A DNA stretch of 64,000 bases from assembly GCA_038380435.1 (NCBI GenBank), contig JAWZYU010000005.1, positions 39,702,001-39,766,000 on the forward strand. The letters are read 5' to 3'. Positions 43,080 to 54,835 of the stretch are shown piece by piece; positions within the stretch are counted from its first letter, which is position 1; each line of letters begins with the position of its first letter. Source of the stretch: Ryuthela nishihirai. Its lineage: Eukaryota > Arthropoda > Arachnida > Araneae > Heptathelidae. The notes beneath the pieces were generated by a model that saw nothing but the letters and a program-made list of their open reading frames with translations, did not search any database and was not told where the DNA came from. A program made the position numbers and the translations under genes.

Positions 43080-43475
43080 TTACACAGTATCTTGGGTATT
43101 AGGTGATTCAAATTTGTAATAATGATGAGTTTAAGGAAAGGAGTCAGCAACCTCCTCTGAGCAGTATATTTCAGAGAGATACTCCGCTGGTTTGGCCATG
43201 TTGCCCGTATGGATAATTATATATTAGCGAATAGGGTTAAGAACAGTGTACCTTAAGGCCTCAGAAAAAGAGGGTGACTAAGGATGCGGTGGGCAGACAA
43301 AGTCAAACAGGACCTTGTTAGAACTAGTGTGCAGTGACCAGATTTAGCAGATGTAGCTCAGGACAGATATGATTGGAAAACTAAATTGCGCCCTGGTTGG
43401 ACCTCCGTAACTCATGGCTGCTTGAGGATGATAAGGATGATGAGGGTGCCAAAGATGAGGATGATGAGGTGCGAG

Positions 43476-43889
43476 AATTTGATTCTTACTACTCTGACTT
43501 AAGTACGATTTCGATTAGTAGGAGGCCTCTTTAAGAAACTATTGTACAAATACAGGATCAGATCTAGAGGGTGAGGAGGAAGTTCTTCCCCTTTTGAGAA
43601 TGCTAGAAAGAGTAAGGGAAAAATATGGTTCAACTTATGTGCTATTCATGCATTTCTCAAGAATTTCTTCTAAATACCTCTGAAGCGGAGCGAAAATGTT
43701 ATACTGCAATGGAAATTCAGTGTCTTGACCACCCCCTTACTTTCTCTGGCGCCATCGATTCTCTTACTCCTACCACTTTCATTTCTTGCTGCACATACTG
43801 CACGTATACTAAGTTCAAACTACGCGAACTCCGGTAAATCGTGTAGACTTGTATATGTAAACTTTATTTGTTTTGGGGACGGCTCTCTA
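43476..43889. other. Spacer, no gene recognised
   Basis: Follows the GAT-rich tail of LINE copy c. The short frames here have no recognised domain. Confidence 0.35.
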
Positions 43890-44065
43890 GGCAAGTTTCT
43901 AACCTAACAGGACGGCGGATTCCGGTCGAATCCACCCCCACCAGCAGCATTGTCTTGCGGATAAGTAGTTTATAGCCCTCTCCATTCACCACAGTGGCGA
44001 GCTGGGAAACACCGACACACTCGTGACGCTCCTCTTCCACCCTCCCACTAATTTCCTAATAGCCA
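43890..44065 (+). repeat. Possible tRNA-derived repeat
   Basis: 'gacggctctctaggcaagtttctaacc' followed by a B-box-like 'ggtcgaatcca', then a GC-richer body to about 44065. Composition differs from the AT-rich surroundings. Only one copy is seen, so the family assignment is weak. Confidence 0.35.
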
Positions 44066-45495
44066 GTTAAGTACAGAAGCTGGCCAAAAATATTTTAAGA
44101 TTTCGAATGTTTGTGAATGGAAAGTTCAAAGTTACATGAGTGATGAAAGTCAGTCAAATATAAATAATATCAATTTGAGTCAAATATTATTTATAAGAAG
44201 TGTAGTTTCAAAATGTTTTTGTTAAATTTCTTTGAATTGCATGAAATTTTAAGGATTCCTTAAATATGGAAAAATATTACAGAAAAGCAGATATTAGAAA
44301 GTTCATTTACATTTAATTTCGGTGCCATTTTTCCATATACAGTTATATAATTAAAGGTTAATTAACTAAACCCTTACGTTGCTATAACAATGAAATGTTC
44401 AATTATTTTATCTGTCTAAATATAATGTTTATTTCATTTTGAATTTCAAAACGAATCACTTCACTCAGATGCACACCTGGATGTAGGAAGAAATTTGTCG
44501 GGTGGGGGAGCAATAATTTTGAATCAATCAGGAACTATCAGACTCGTACATAATTTCTCCCTGTTTTTCTGTTTATATAAATTCTTCTGGTCTTTAAAGC
44601 ATTTAACAGTTGGATACAAAACATAAATTTTTTTATTTTTTTCGCTCCCTTTATACGTTATTAACATCTTCAAAGAGATAATAGCCCTTTGCTCCCCCCC
44701 CCCCATCCACTCTTATAGATTGCTCTCTGCTAAGATGAATATATGATAATACAGAAAGAAAAATATTTTTATTTGAGAATTACAGGGGATGAGGGATTTT
44801 TAACTATATTTATAATCATATGCTAGTAAATACTGTAAATTACTAATTATTAGTACTTTTACCTATTTACTAGTAATAAAATCCTCATTGGACGTTGCCT
44901 CCTAATCATGACATAAAACGTTGCCTCCTAAATCCAATAGTTGGTTTCATGAGTTTAAAAAATTAAGTGGAGGAATAAAAAATTTGATTAATTTTACTAA
45001 AATAACCAAGTCTATGATAATTAAGTTAAAAAGCAAATTTTCAACATTCTTACTCTCTATCATTGAAAAATATATATTGCATTTGAAATTAATACAGATG
45101 CTAAAAATATTAAGTTTTGCACGGAAACAGTGCACTAAGAGTAAATCGCAATTATGATTAAATATCGATTGTCTATAACTGCATTACCATTTAATCTCTT
45201 GATGTATACATTCCATTGATCAATTAAATATATCAAACTGTTGCAGAAAGATGCAATCTGGTAATTATCATTATTTAAACTTACTATTCCCATGAAATTC
45301 ATAGATTATAATTAGATATTAATAACTATACTAGTTTAAAATGAAGAAATTTAACTTGAAAGTTTTAAGATTGAAATTATTTCGAGGTAAAAAAAAGGAT
45401 GCTTTAGAACTAAAGAACTAATGAAACTTTTTATTTCGTTATTAATTTATTTTTAGTTAAAAATTAATTTAACACTTTACCAAATGTACAGTAAT
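44066..45495. other. AT-rich DNA, no gene recognised
   Basis: Contains an 11-C homopolymer at 44694-44704. No coding sequence or repeat family is seen. Confidence 0.4.
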
Positions 45496-47010
45496 CTATC
45501 GAAAATATAATTTTTCGTTGCAATGATACTCTCGGAAACAGTTTATGCACAGTCCTACATTACATTTTTTACAGATTACTGTCTTTCTGCTTTGCTTGCC
45601 TTTGGCAGAGCAAACAGTGCATCTTCGCCTTTCTTCTGATCAAATGGCCAATGTTCATTCTTCCTGTTTTCTAAACGCAAGACTTTACTGTACAGAATTT
45701 TGATTTTAAACGCAAGGACTTTACCATACTGTATTGAATATGATTTAATAGACTTTGCTCCACCCGAAAATGATACTATGGATGATGCACAGTCCATTTC
45801 GAAATTTTCCATTAATTGGCGAACTGAAAATTTTCTGAATGCTCCATGAGTGATGCTGATATGCTTAGTCTTGTGTAATATGTAGGAATTCAGCACTGCT
45901 AAACCTAGCAGATAAAAAAAATTTTTTTTCGTCCAAATGTATAGCTATTTGTCATTCTGTCACTGAGATCAACATAGCCCATCTGGTTGTTATGACATGC
46001 TACAATCTCTGGTTTTTCTGTTTCATTTCCTTTTTAGGTGGTTCGGGGTCATGCATGTTGCTGAACATAAACACTTCTCGCTTACTTTTCCAACTAAAGC
46101 TGTCATGCCCCTGCTTAAACGGGAAGAAATGTCACCACGCTTCATGTGAGGAAATGCTGAATCCTTTGGATAATCTTTCCATTAGAAACGCACTGTCCCA
46201 CAAGGATTCATTTTGTATACAAGACAAAATTCTAAAAACAAACTTGGAGAAGAAAAAAAATTGTCCATGAAAAGTTTATGTCCTTTTCCTTTGATGCATT
46301 CTGTTATTGCGATAACAGTCGAATGGGCAACAGGTTTACCTCGATCTGCATTGGTTTTTTCTTTACCTACATAAAACTGCATATTATACCTATATCCAAG
46401 TTTGTCAGAAAGTTTACGTAATTTCATTCCTAAACGTTTATGTTTTTTAGGTATATATTGTCGAAAAATAACTCTTCCCTTAAAAATTACTATAACTTCG
46501 TCCACTGCAATTTCTTCGGTTGGGTCATAAACAGTCTTAAATTCATGGTTAAGCATTTCGAATAATTCTCTGATTTTCCACAGAGGATCGTAATTCGGGC
46601 TTGATCGATCGACTTGTTTTGAATTGTCTGAAAATGCAAAACCGTAAAATATTCAAATACCGATCTCTAGACATAACCTTTCTGAAAAACGGAGTCTCTG
46701 TCAATTCATTCATTGACCAGTAATTTTTTATACAGTCCTTTTCTACGTGGCCCATTAGTAAAGTGAGAGATAAAAATTGCGTATTTGTGTTGGAGAAATA
46801 TCAATCCAATCCGTCGAATGGTATCTTTTTTCACTTGTTTTATTTAAGTTTTGGGCAGCATACCATTAGTTTCCCTATACAATAAATCCATAATTTTTTC
46901 TGGAAACACAAGTTCAAAAAAGTCCAATTCTCTTTCAGGTTCAGTACCTTTAAAAAGTTACCTGTACAACTGTTGTACCAGACGTCTTCGAAAAATTAAA
47001 TTAAAATATA
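45496..47010 (-). pseudogene. piggyBac-like transposase pseudogene
   Basis: Minus-strand relic, N- to C-terminus from about 47010 to 45496. N-terminal DFFELVFPEKIMDLLYRETN (near 46860-46930) and WIDISPTQIRNF; then KNYWSMNELTETPFFRKVMS (46755-46549). The DDE/D core follows: IAVDEVIVIFKGR (first D, near 46515) and KGKGHKLFMDNFFSSPSLF (second D, near 46260). YVDLSDRM (third D, near 45965) lies in a separate frame. The C-terminus is a cysteine-rich zinc-binding domain, RRRCTVCSAKGKQSRKTVIC and KKCNVGLCINCF, with stop at 45496. Frameshifts and stops inactivate it. The typical TTAA-flanked termini were not located. Confidence 0.88.
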
Positions 47011-47373
47011 AAATTTATATTTTACGATTTATGTAAAGTACTCTACGTGAAACCAATTTTATTATTCCATAGCCTCTTCTTCCGACCCTTAAACTGATCG
47101 ATTTCGACTTCAGTTTTGACAGGCATTTTTATCAGTGATTTCACGACTCTTTTGTGCAGGCGATGAAACAGGAATGTATGAGGAGGTACTTTGCAGGAGA
47201 GGCGGTGGGAGATGTGTTGACAGGAGAGAGATGGCTTTTGTTTGCGGTGCTTTATTGAAGAACATGATGATAGAACTTGATAAATATGGTGCTCTTCTTG
47301 CACTGGAATTTCATGAACATCTGTCTTAAAGGGAAGAAACTGATCACTTACCGAGTGACCATTTAAACTCCTT

Positions 47374-47652
47374 TCATTCAAAAGATCCACTCCTGCATCT
47401 CAGTTGGTAAGGAATAAAAAGGACTCGTGGAGCTTCCACGATGCCTGCTCGATCTCTTCTTCTAATTCGGTCTTTTCCACACTCTCTTTCACAAGCTGCC
47501 TTGACCTGGAGTGCACTCTCGACACTTTCTTGTAGGTCTTGTGTTAGCTCGTCTCCATTCAGTAGATCTTCTAAATATATCGCCCTCCGCCATGTCGTTG
47601 AATCAGGGTCGTGGTAACGGGCGTGCAAGGCATGCATCGAATGCGGGCAGCT
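47374..47652 (-). other. Unidentified coding-like open frame
   Basis: Minus-strand stretch with coding-like composition, reading LHARYHDPDSTTWRRAIYLE, DELTQDLQESVESALQVKAA and RDRAGIVEAPRVLFIPYQL. It is more GC-rich than its surroundings, and its upstream side is an AT-rich segment unlikely to be translated. I do not recognise a family. It could be an exon of an unrelated gene, part of an unknown transposon, or a fragment carried with the neighbouring piggyBac relic. No clear pair of splice sites was found: a TTTAG precedes the stretch at about 47652, and a donor is not evident. Confidence 0.35.
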
Positions 47653-48449
47653 AAACTTTGGGGCGACCGAATGGTCGACAAAAATTCCTTTAAACTCTAA
47701 AAAAATGCATTTTTGTCTAAAAACTTCAAAATTTAAAAATTGAATTTTTGTATTAAATGTATAATTTTTACAGGTTATAAAAACTTCTTGTATATTTTTG
47801 TTCATTAATATCTATTTTTTTCATCTTCATAAAATATACACGCATTTTAAATTTTCTTTCAGCAACAAACAATGCAGCCCAGAGTTCGCCTTCCAGTAAA
47901 CAGAAATAATTACTCTTAGTAATTATAGTTCGAGGATGTGGAGACGTGACCATATAGGAGCTGCAAAGGGGGAGGGGACAAAGCTAATCGGAGGGTACAC
48001 GATAAAGCCTGCAGAAGAACAAATACAACAGTCTCAATAGGTTGAAAATGTGGGAACAGAGTGATCAGCTTTCATGGATTTAAAATCCCAAATTTGCTAC
48101 AATTACTCCCCGGGATTCATTTCAACATGCGGAGAACTGTTGGATACGTGGAGAAATTATTTAGTATATTATTTTATGAAGGAATGAAACTACTATGTTG
48201 TTTGACGAACACTGGTCGTTGCCTGAAGGTGGTTACAGCAAATTTTCTCGCTTGGTTGTTGGTAGCGGTTCCTTTTAATCTTGAATGGCAAAATGATTTC
48301 ACTAAATGGTAGACTTCAGTTTACAAAAATTGGTTTTTTTTATGGGGATATTTTCCTAATAGCTAGGACAAATATAATGACGAGACGGAACCGTAACAGG
48401 ATGTCCCCTCACCGCAGACTTGGCGGAGATATAACTCAAAACACTTCAT
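47653..48449. other. AT-rich DNA, no gene recognised
   Basis: Nothing recognised. Short random frames only. Confidence 0.4.
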
Positions 48450-48640
48450 AAAAATAAAATAAATATCCCCTCAAGCAGCTGCTTGCCACAGAGGTCTGAC
48501 AGGAGCTGTCAGTTTAATAAGCGATAGTAAAAGGTCTGTGAGGAAGGCGCGACCTCAACAGAAAAACGACACACATCCATGCCTTATCCAGCGCTCGAAC
48601 CCAGGTCCCTTTGATCAAGCCAGAACGCCACGGGACGGCT
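48450..48640 (-). repeat. SINE-B copy
   Basis: Reverse SINE-B with an A/T tail ('aaaataaaataaat'), the 'cccctcaagcagctgcttgccacagaggtctgacagg' 3' block, and a head region with the B-box 'gctcgaacccaggtccc' (in reverse). Part of the head is deleted before 'gccacgggacggct'. Confidence 0.88.
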
Positions 48641-50629
48641 ATTGCTTTTCAAAAAAAAAAAACGTTTATTATCGTTTGGTACAATAATACTTAGCAAACT
48701 GTATTTTATACTTCATTTACACCAAATATCTTAATTTTGATTACAAATCATTTTCTCCAAAGGTGGATCGAATCTTGTAATATCTTAAAATATCTATCTC
48801 AAAATAAATAATATTACCGAAATTCTAAATTTGGCCTATACGGGAATAACATTTTATCGTTTCTAACCTTCCTATTGTAGTGTGTCTGGTCAAAAGCACA
48901 ATCTCCATTTCACCAAAATGTTCCTTACTAAACGATTTATAATTGGTTCAAAAATTATTTATCTAACAGATATTCTTTAACTAGAATAAATAATAATATT
49001 GACTTAAGGAAAATCACATATAGGGTGACCCAATGTGGTGAATGCCTTTGTGGAACAAAAATATGGTGAGTGCCAAGGTTCAATTCTTAGACCTATCCTA
49101 TTTTCAATATATATTAATTATGTAACGAACCTTGTAACAAGTAGCAGTATATATATATATGGTGATATATATATATGATGATATCGTGTGTGTGTGTATA
49201 ATAACCAGGATTACAAAAATAGCTTTAATGAATTACAAATTAATTTCAACAATATAATTTATTAGACTGCTTCACTGCAACTCATTAGTATGAATGCCAA
49301 TAAAATTAATGTACATTCACTCTGTGAGAATTAATAACAAAATTCCACCTGAAATCCAAGTCCATAGGATTCACTGTTTTTGATTACTCTGGATTCTCGC
49401 GTTTACCTTCAAATTGTTAAACAATATAACTATGTAGGCTTAATCATTGGTTCAAATTTCAAAATGATAACACATTTGAAAGCTATGCGACAGAATAAGA
49501 ATTTGTAGAACGAAAATGTACTACATAAACTATTTGGTACCGTCTCATATTAACATAACGATATACATAATTATTTGTGAATCTATCGTACGGTATGGAA
49601 AAAACACATTTAAGGAAAATCAGCAACTTGTAAAATTCAGTATCGAGATCAATTTTACGGACAGTTAAAAGAACCACTGTGTCTTCTAATAAAAGCAAAT
49701 TTGTACACTCCAATGCGTTACCTGCGGAAAATATGTAAAGGTATAATTCTCAATTCGGTTTTTTAAAAGGGATTACAAAATATTAAACAAAATATTTTAC
49801 AAAATATATTATATTTACAAAATATTTATATTTACAAAATATTTAAAAGGGATACAAAATAAGTTTAGGTCACACGATCAACATCGGCTACATAGCAACT
49901 ATTATTACGAAATCCCTACTTTTAGCTATAACTATGATAATCGTATAGTTTCAGACGCGTATAACTTATTTTTTAACTCTTTACCTAGACAACTCTTATC
50001 TATTCTTACGTTATCTAAAACTTAAATCTAACCAAAACGTTGGGTATTAAAATGAAAATAAAAGTACCCCTTTCTTAAACTTAATATCAACTATCATTTG
50101 TAGTTTTATATTTATAATTATGATTTTAAACCTATGGAAGCAATTATGTAACCGATTATTATCAATTAATTATAACCGCATACACTGATATTCCAGTTTA
50201 CTACACCATCCTTCGCACATAAATGGTTCATTCCAACACGTAATACATCACGTGACCGCGGTATAAATCGAGTATAACTACTCTTCGAGCATCAGTTGCA
50301 TAGAGCATCAGAATGGGCAAAATGAGCAACTTTGAACATGTCTTAATAGTGTTTGACGTGCCGATTCTAGCATCTTCCAAACGGCCGGCCTCCTTGGCTT
50401 TCCATGCACAATCGCTTACATAGAATAATAATTTATTTCCATTTGTTTCCATTTCAAAGATGTTATGCAATTTAATAAGCTTATACTACAATTCAGATTA
50501 CACAGAAAAGGGACACTGAGTTAAAAAATTTAATACAGAATTTGGCAAGACTGAGCACCTTAACTAAATTATATTAAATCATAAACTCGTGGAAATATCT
50601 ACTGTATAACACACCAGCATTTTATAAAA
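48641..50629. other. AT-rich DNA with simple repeats
   Basis: Contains a (TA)n/(TG)n tract at about 49147-49200 and a low-complexity 'tttacaaaatatt' cluster at about 49770-49860. No gene is recognised. Confidence 0.45.
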
Positions 50630-50813
50630 TATAAATAATAAATAACCCCCTCAAGCAGCTGCTTGCCACAGAGGTCTGACAGGAGCCCGTCAGTTTATAT
50701 GCCATAGTAGAAGGTCTGAGAGGATGGCAAGACCTCAGCAGAAAAACGATACAAACAGCCATGCCTTACACCGGGGCTCGAACCCAGGTCCCTTAGATCA
50801 GTAGCCAACCACT
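50630..50813 (-). repeat. SINE-B copy
   Basis: Reverse SINE-B with tail 'aaatataaataataaata', then 'ccccctcaagcagctgcttgccac', running to 'ggctcgaacccaggtcccttagatcagtagcca'. The A-box part of the head is missing. Confidence 0.88.
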
Positions 50814-50934
50814 GATCGTTAAAGCTGAGGACGAAAACAGCTTGTGAATCAAAAGAGACAGATAAAAATCGTGCAAGCGAACAGATGGGTCACAATCAGA
50901 TAAATCACAGCAAAATTAAACATTGGTGTGCAGA

Positions 50935-51245
50935 AGGTCATTTATAAATGCACCACAAATAGGGCCTTGTCTCGAATGAGCTACAACAGCCGATGACCAG
51001 GTCGTCGAGTGCCGATGTTGCCAGTGAAGAACGTGAATGCATGTCTCCAGTGGACGCTGGAGCATTGACACTGGACCGTTGAGGGGGGGGGGCAATATGG
51101 TTAAATGATGCCATCCGATGCTCCACTATACAGGATAGTACTACATCTAATGGAAGGCACCACATGTCACTCTCGTGTGCTGATTGACGCAAAAGGAAAA
51201 CTCGCATTAAAGCTGCAAAGCAGCAGAGAAGGAACCTATCGAAAA
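50935..51245 (+). pseudogene. Short Tc1-like transposase fragment
   Basis: Near 51040-51110 the plus strand reads 'LQWTLEHxHWTVE', resembling the conserved RLQWxxxHxxWTxEEW segment just before the first catalytic aspartate of Tc1 transposases. The rest is degenerate and includes a 10-G run at about 51083-51092. Identification rests on this one block. Confidence 0.45.
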
Positions 51246-51527
51246 GATCTGCATTACACAATCATTGTCTAATTCCGTCTGTACATTCAATTTAAGAAAA
51301 TGGAAACTTTTGAATTTTGAGCTGTGCCAAGGAATTATTTCTAATAGGGATTGGTAGCGATAAATTCAGAATATATACTGTAACTCTGTAATTGAATTAT
51401 GCCCAGAGTCGATCGTTTTCAAGGTGAAGTTCCGAGCTTTGTTTTTAATTATATAAAAAAAATGTTTATCGGTACCATAAAATCAAATAGTTGGGACTAA
51501 TGTCCGAGTTCTCGTGGGTACAAGTAT

Positions 51528-51838
51528 GGTTGGGAGAGGGGACCCACTGGACAGCTGTTGGGAGAAGGGTGTCGGCCTCCCGTCAAGGCCATTCAGCGTG
51601 TAGTTTAATGTGCGTGGGTGTGGCTCTCCCACACAAGGGGCATGGTTTAACGTTTCATCCGACTGACGGCGGTCTTTTTAAGTTCAACAGTGATTCCTAT
51701 TCACTGTGTGGTGGGGGGGGGGGGGCGGAAGGTGGCAGAGACAAATCTGTACACTTGCACAGCTGGAACCCGAACCTGAGAATTGCAATTGCAGGTTACG
51801 AGTCTGGCACGCTACCAACTGAGCCGCCTCTAACCCCG
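51528..51838 (-). repeat. SINE-A copy with G-run
   Basis: Reverse SINE-A from 'ggttgggagaggggacccactggacagctgttggg' to 'ctaccaactgagccgcctc'. The tail-side block is missing. A 13-G homopolymer (51713-51725) sits at the same relative place as the G19 run of the copy at 5551-6007. Confidence 0.85.
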
Positions 51839-51849
51839 TAAAATAAAAA

Positions 51850-52113
51850 CGGTTGAGAAAGGAAAAGAATTTAAAGAATAAAAAAGGAGAGTAAGAGAAG
51901 AATGTAATAAAAAAAAGGTAAAGATACGAGACTGAACAGAATAAAAGGATAAAAAAAGGAGAAAACTAAAAAAGATATTTGGAAGTTTAAATACTTTAAC
52001 AGAAATTTACAAAGTAATTAACATGTACAGAATGAAAGAGTAAGAAAATTGATAAAATGAAAGCAGAAAAAAAAATTAGAGGTGAACAGAAATATAAACT
52101 GCATAATCAGAAG
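51850..52113 (+). repeat. Degenerate purine-rich tandem array, left part
   Basis: Imperfect units of roughly 80-100 bp built around 'acatgtacagaatgaaagagtaaga' and 'gaacagaaat'. The same units continue at 54045-54410, beyond the Tigger element, so the transposon split the array. Confidence 0.6.
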
Positions 52114-52115
52114 TA

Positions 52116-54042
52116 CCGTATTTGCCAGCGTATAGGACGCACTTTCCCCCCCTCAAAATACGCCTAAAATATGGGGTGCGTCTTATGCGCCGGTAATCAA
52201 AATTATGAGTTGAAATTTCAGCCTAAAACTTTTGGTTTATATCAATATACCTATATAAGTATTCTTTTGCATTTTGTCCTTTTGTGAAAGAGTGGTTTCA
52301 AATAAATCTTTTTTTTTTTGTTCTGTAAAAATAATAAGTTGCATGATGTATTTTATGCTTCACTACTGACAGAGGCAGCATTCCAGTAAAATAGAGTTCA
52401 GATTCACTGACATCTCAAGGTTACGATTCATCCAATGTGCGCATGTGTGATCACATTTCACCGGCATATTTTTCCGAAAAGCGAGAGCATGGCGCGTCGT
52501 TGCCGATTACAGTGCCTCAAGGCAACAAAAACGTAAACTTTTAGTACCGAAGAAGCTTTCTCGTGTTTTTGCTGCGAAACATGGCTCAAAAACAACGCAG
52601 ATTCTGCTATGATATTGCATTCAAGCTACGAGTGATTGAGTATGCCAAAGAACATGGAAACAGGGCAGCAGAGAGGAATTTCGGATCACCGCCAACAGAA
52701 AAGATATAAAAACTTGGAGAAGACAGGAAGAAGACCTAAAAAAAGCTATGCGTAGTAAACATAATCTGCGACATGGAATTGCAAAATGGCCGGAACTAGA
52801 AGAAGAATTAAAAACTTGGATATTAGACCACCGAAGCTCGGGATTTTCAGTTTCCACAAAAATGACTATTCAACAAGCAAGAGTGATAGCTACTAACAGA
52901 GGCATCGCTGATTTTACAGGATCAACGTCATGGTGTTCTAGATTCATGAAGAGAAATGACTTACGTATGAGGACTAAAACAAAAATAGCACAAAAGATGC
53001 CAACAGAATATGAAGCCAAGATTATCGAGTTTCATAAATTTGTCATTAATGCAAGAAAAAGAGGAAATTTTGAACTTTCACAAATAGCAAACATGGATGG
53101 TCCCACTGACGTTCGATGTACCCTCAAACGAAACAGTAGATTCCAAAGGTGCAAGAAGTGTTATTGTTAAAACTTGTGGACATGAGAAAACGCATTACAC
53201 AGTCGTGTTGTCTTGTTGTGCCAATGGAACAAAATTGCCGCCTCTTTTGATTTTCAAAAGGAAAACCTTGCCCAAGGAAAAACTGCCTAAAGGTGTGTTT
53301 GTGCACGTTCATCCTAAGGGCTGGATGGATGAAGGGGGGATGAAGTTGGGGATGAAGTTGGGGATAGACAATGTGTAGTCTAGGCGTCCTGGTGGACTGT
53401 TAAAGAAACCTGCCTTGCTAGTATGGGATCAGTTTCGGAGTCATAGAACAGAAGCTGTAAAAAATAAAATCAACCAACTGAAAACTCAGTTAGCTGTAAT
53501 TCCAAGTGGCCTAAAGAGCCAGCTTCAACTTTTAGATGTCTGCATTAATAAACCATTTAAAGGATTCATGAAGGAGAAATGGAACAGTTGGATGCAGTCT
53601 ACAGATTTTGAAGTGACACCATCAGGAAGAAGGAAGAGGCCTAGCATTTTGCAGATTTGTGAATGGGTCAAAACTTCATGGAATGCTGTGAAACATGAGA
53701 CAGTTGTAAAGTCATTTAAGAAATGTGGTATTAGTAACTCACTTGATGGCACAGAGGATGATTTGTTATACGAAGACTCAGTTTCTGAAAAAGAGGCTTC
53801 AAGTGATTTTTCATTTAGCTCTGGAGATGAATTTTTGGGTTTTGAGGATGAACATTAAAAAACTACCTAACTACAATGTTCCCTAGTTAAATTTTTTGTA
53901 TACATAAATAACTATAAAATGAGTACAGTAAATCCTTATGGAAATTCATGAAACAATGTGGAAATTTTTTTCCCCTTAAAAATGTGTCTAAAAAAGGGGT
54001 GCGTCTTATACGCCGGTGAGTCCTATACGCCGGCAAATACGG
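52116..54042 (+). mobile_element. Tigger/pogo-like DNA transposon with intact ends
   Basis: A 1,927-bp element with terminal inverted repeats CCGTATTTGCCRGCGTATAG (52116-52135 and the complement at the right end), flanked by TA on both sides (52114-52115 and 54043-54044). Each end also has an internal motif 'ggggtgcgtcttat.cgccgg'. It encodes a CENP-B/pogo-type transposase with frameshifts and is inserted in a degenerate tandem array. Confidence 0.92.
52581..53858 (+). pseudogene. Tigger/pogo transposase, frameshifted
   Basis: Starts ATG at 52581 with an N-terminal helix-turn-helix (RRFCYDIAFKLRVIEYAKEH), then stops and shifts near 52700. 52748-53170 encodes the CENP-B-like DNA-binding half (RHGIAKWPELEEELKTWILD, GSTSWCSRFMKRNDLRMRT) up to NMD, the first catalytic aspartate. 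A frameshift follows at about 53097. 53097-53378 encodes VPLTFDVPSNETVDSKGARS and HYTVVLSCCANGTKLPPLLI, with a 12-bp tandem duplication at 53338-53361. 53415-53858 encodes LVWDQFRSHRTEAV (second D), SQLQLLDVCINKPFK (third D) and an acidic C-terminus. All catalytic aspartates survive, but the frame is broken. Confidence 0.9.
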
Positions 54043-54044
54043 TA

Positions 54045-54410
54045 CATTTAATAATTTAATATGTATTACATATATCAATTGAAATTCTAAATTTATTTGA
54101 CATGTACAGAATAATAGAGTAAGATAATATGTGAAAGGAGAAAATAAGAGAAATCAAAAGTGTACAAAAATAAAGAACAAGAAGGAAATATTTTATACAA
54201 AAGTACATAGAGTGATTAGCAGGTACAGAATATAAAATGATACAAAGGGTGAGAAAAAAAATAAAATGAATGGAAAAGAGACAGAAGGGAACAGAAATTT
54301 AAAACATTTACATGTAGAGAATAAAAGAATAAAATAATGATTTGAGGAGAAAAAGAAAAAAAAAAAACACGGGAGGGAACAGAAATTCAAACGTTTAAGG
54401 AGAAGGGCAT
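54045..54410 (+). repeat. Degenerate purine-rich tandem array, right part
   Basis: Continuation of the array at 51850-52113: repeated 'acatgtacagaat.a', 'gagtaaga' and 'gaacagaaattt' motifs with spacing of the order of 80-110 bp. Confidence 0.6.
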
Positions 54411-54460
54411 ATGACATGCACAGATCAGATGAATAAGATAGTAATTACAAGAAGACATGC

Positions 54461-54835
54461 AATGCCGTATCTGAACATCTTTGCTGACCAAGTTCAGCCT
54501 TTCAAGTCTGCGGTTTGTCCTCACTTGGATGGACACGTTCAACATGATACTGCCCCTGCTCACAAGGCACATATCTCCCCTGAATGATTCCAGGAACATG
54601 CCGACGAGTCTTCCTTGCCTCATTTGCTGACCAAGTGGACATCTGAACGCAATGCCGTATCTGAACATCTTTGCTGACCAAGTTCAGCCTTTCAAGTCTG
54701 CGGTTTGTCCTCACTCGGATGGACCAATTGAATATCCGTTCAACATGATAATGTCCCTGCTCAGAAGGCACATATCTGCACTGAATGGTTCCAGGAACAT
54801 GCCGCAAGCAAGCTCTGAGAGTGGTATTGTACATG
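54461..54835 (+). repeat. 190-bp tandem duplication
   Basis: 54461-54650 is repeated at 54651-54835 with high identity ('aatgccgtatctgaacatctt' opens both). An open frame of 118 codons on the minus strand runs through both units, containing RTNRRLERLNLVSKDVQIRH twice. No known domain is recognised. Confidence 0.88.

Larger units (their letters stand above)
39925..43475 (+). mobile_element. RTE-like LINE copy c, nearly full length
   Basis: Plus-strand copy running from the 5' leader ('ggtagctaggtagtcactgg') to the 3' end 'atggctgcttgaggatgataagg' and a GAT/GAG-rich tail to about 43475. Endonuclease blocks lie at 40540-41215, the linker at 41259-41650, RT at 41654-42740 and the C-terminal domain at 42825-43300. 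Stops and indels occur throughout, so it is inactive, but it gives the complete order of the family and shows the segment missing in copy a. Confidence 0.9.

Noticed and set aside
47043..47390. 115-codon minus-strand frame upstream of the piggyBac relic
   Set aside because: It does not match the piggyBac N-terminus and has random composition. The readable piggyBac sequence stops near 47010.
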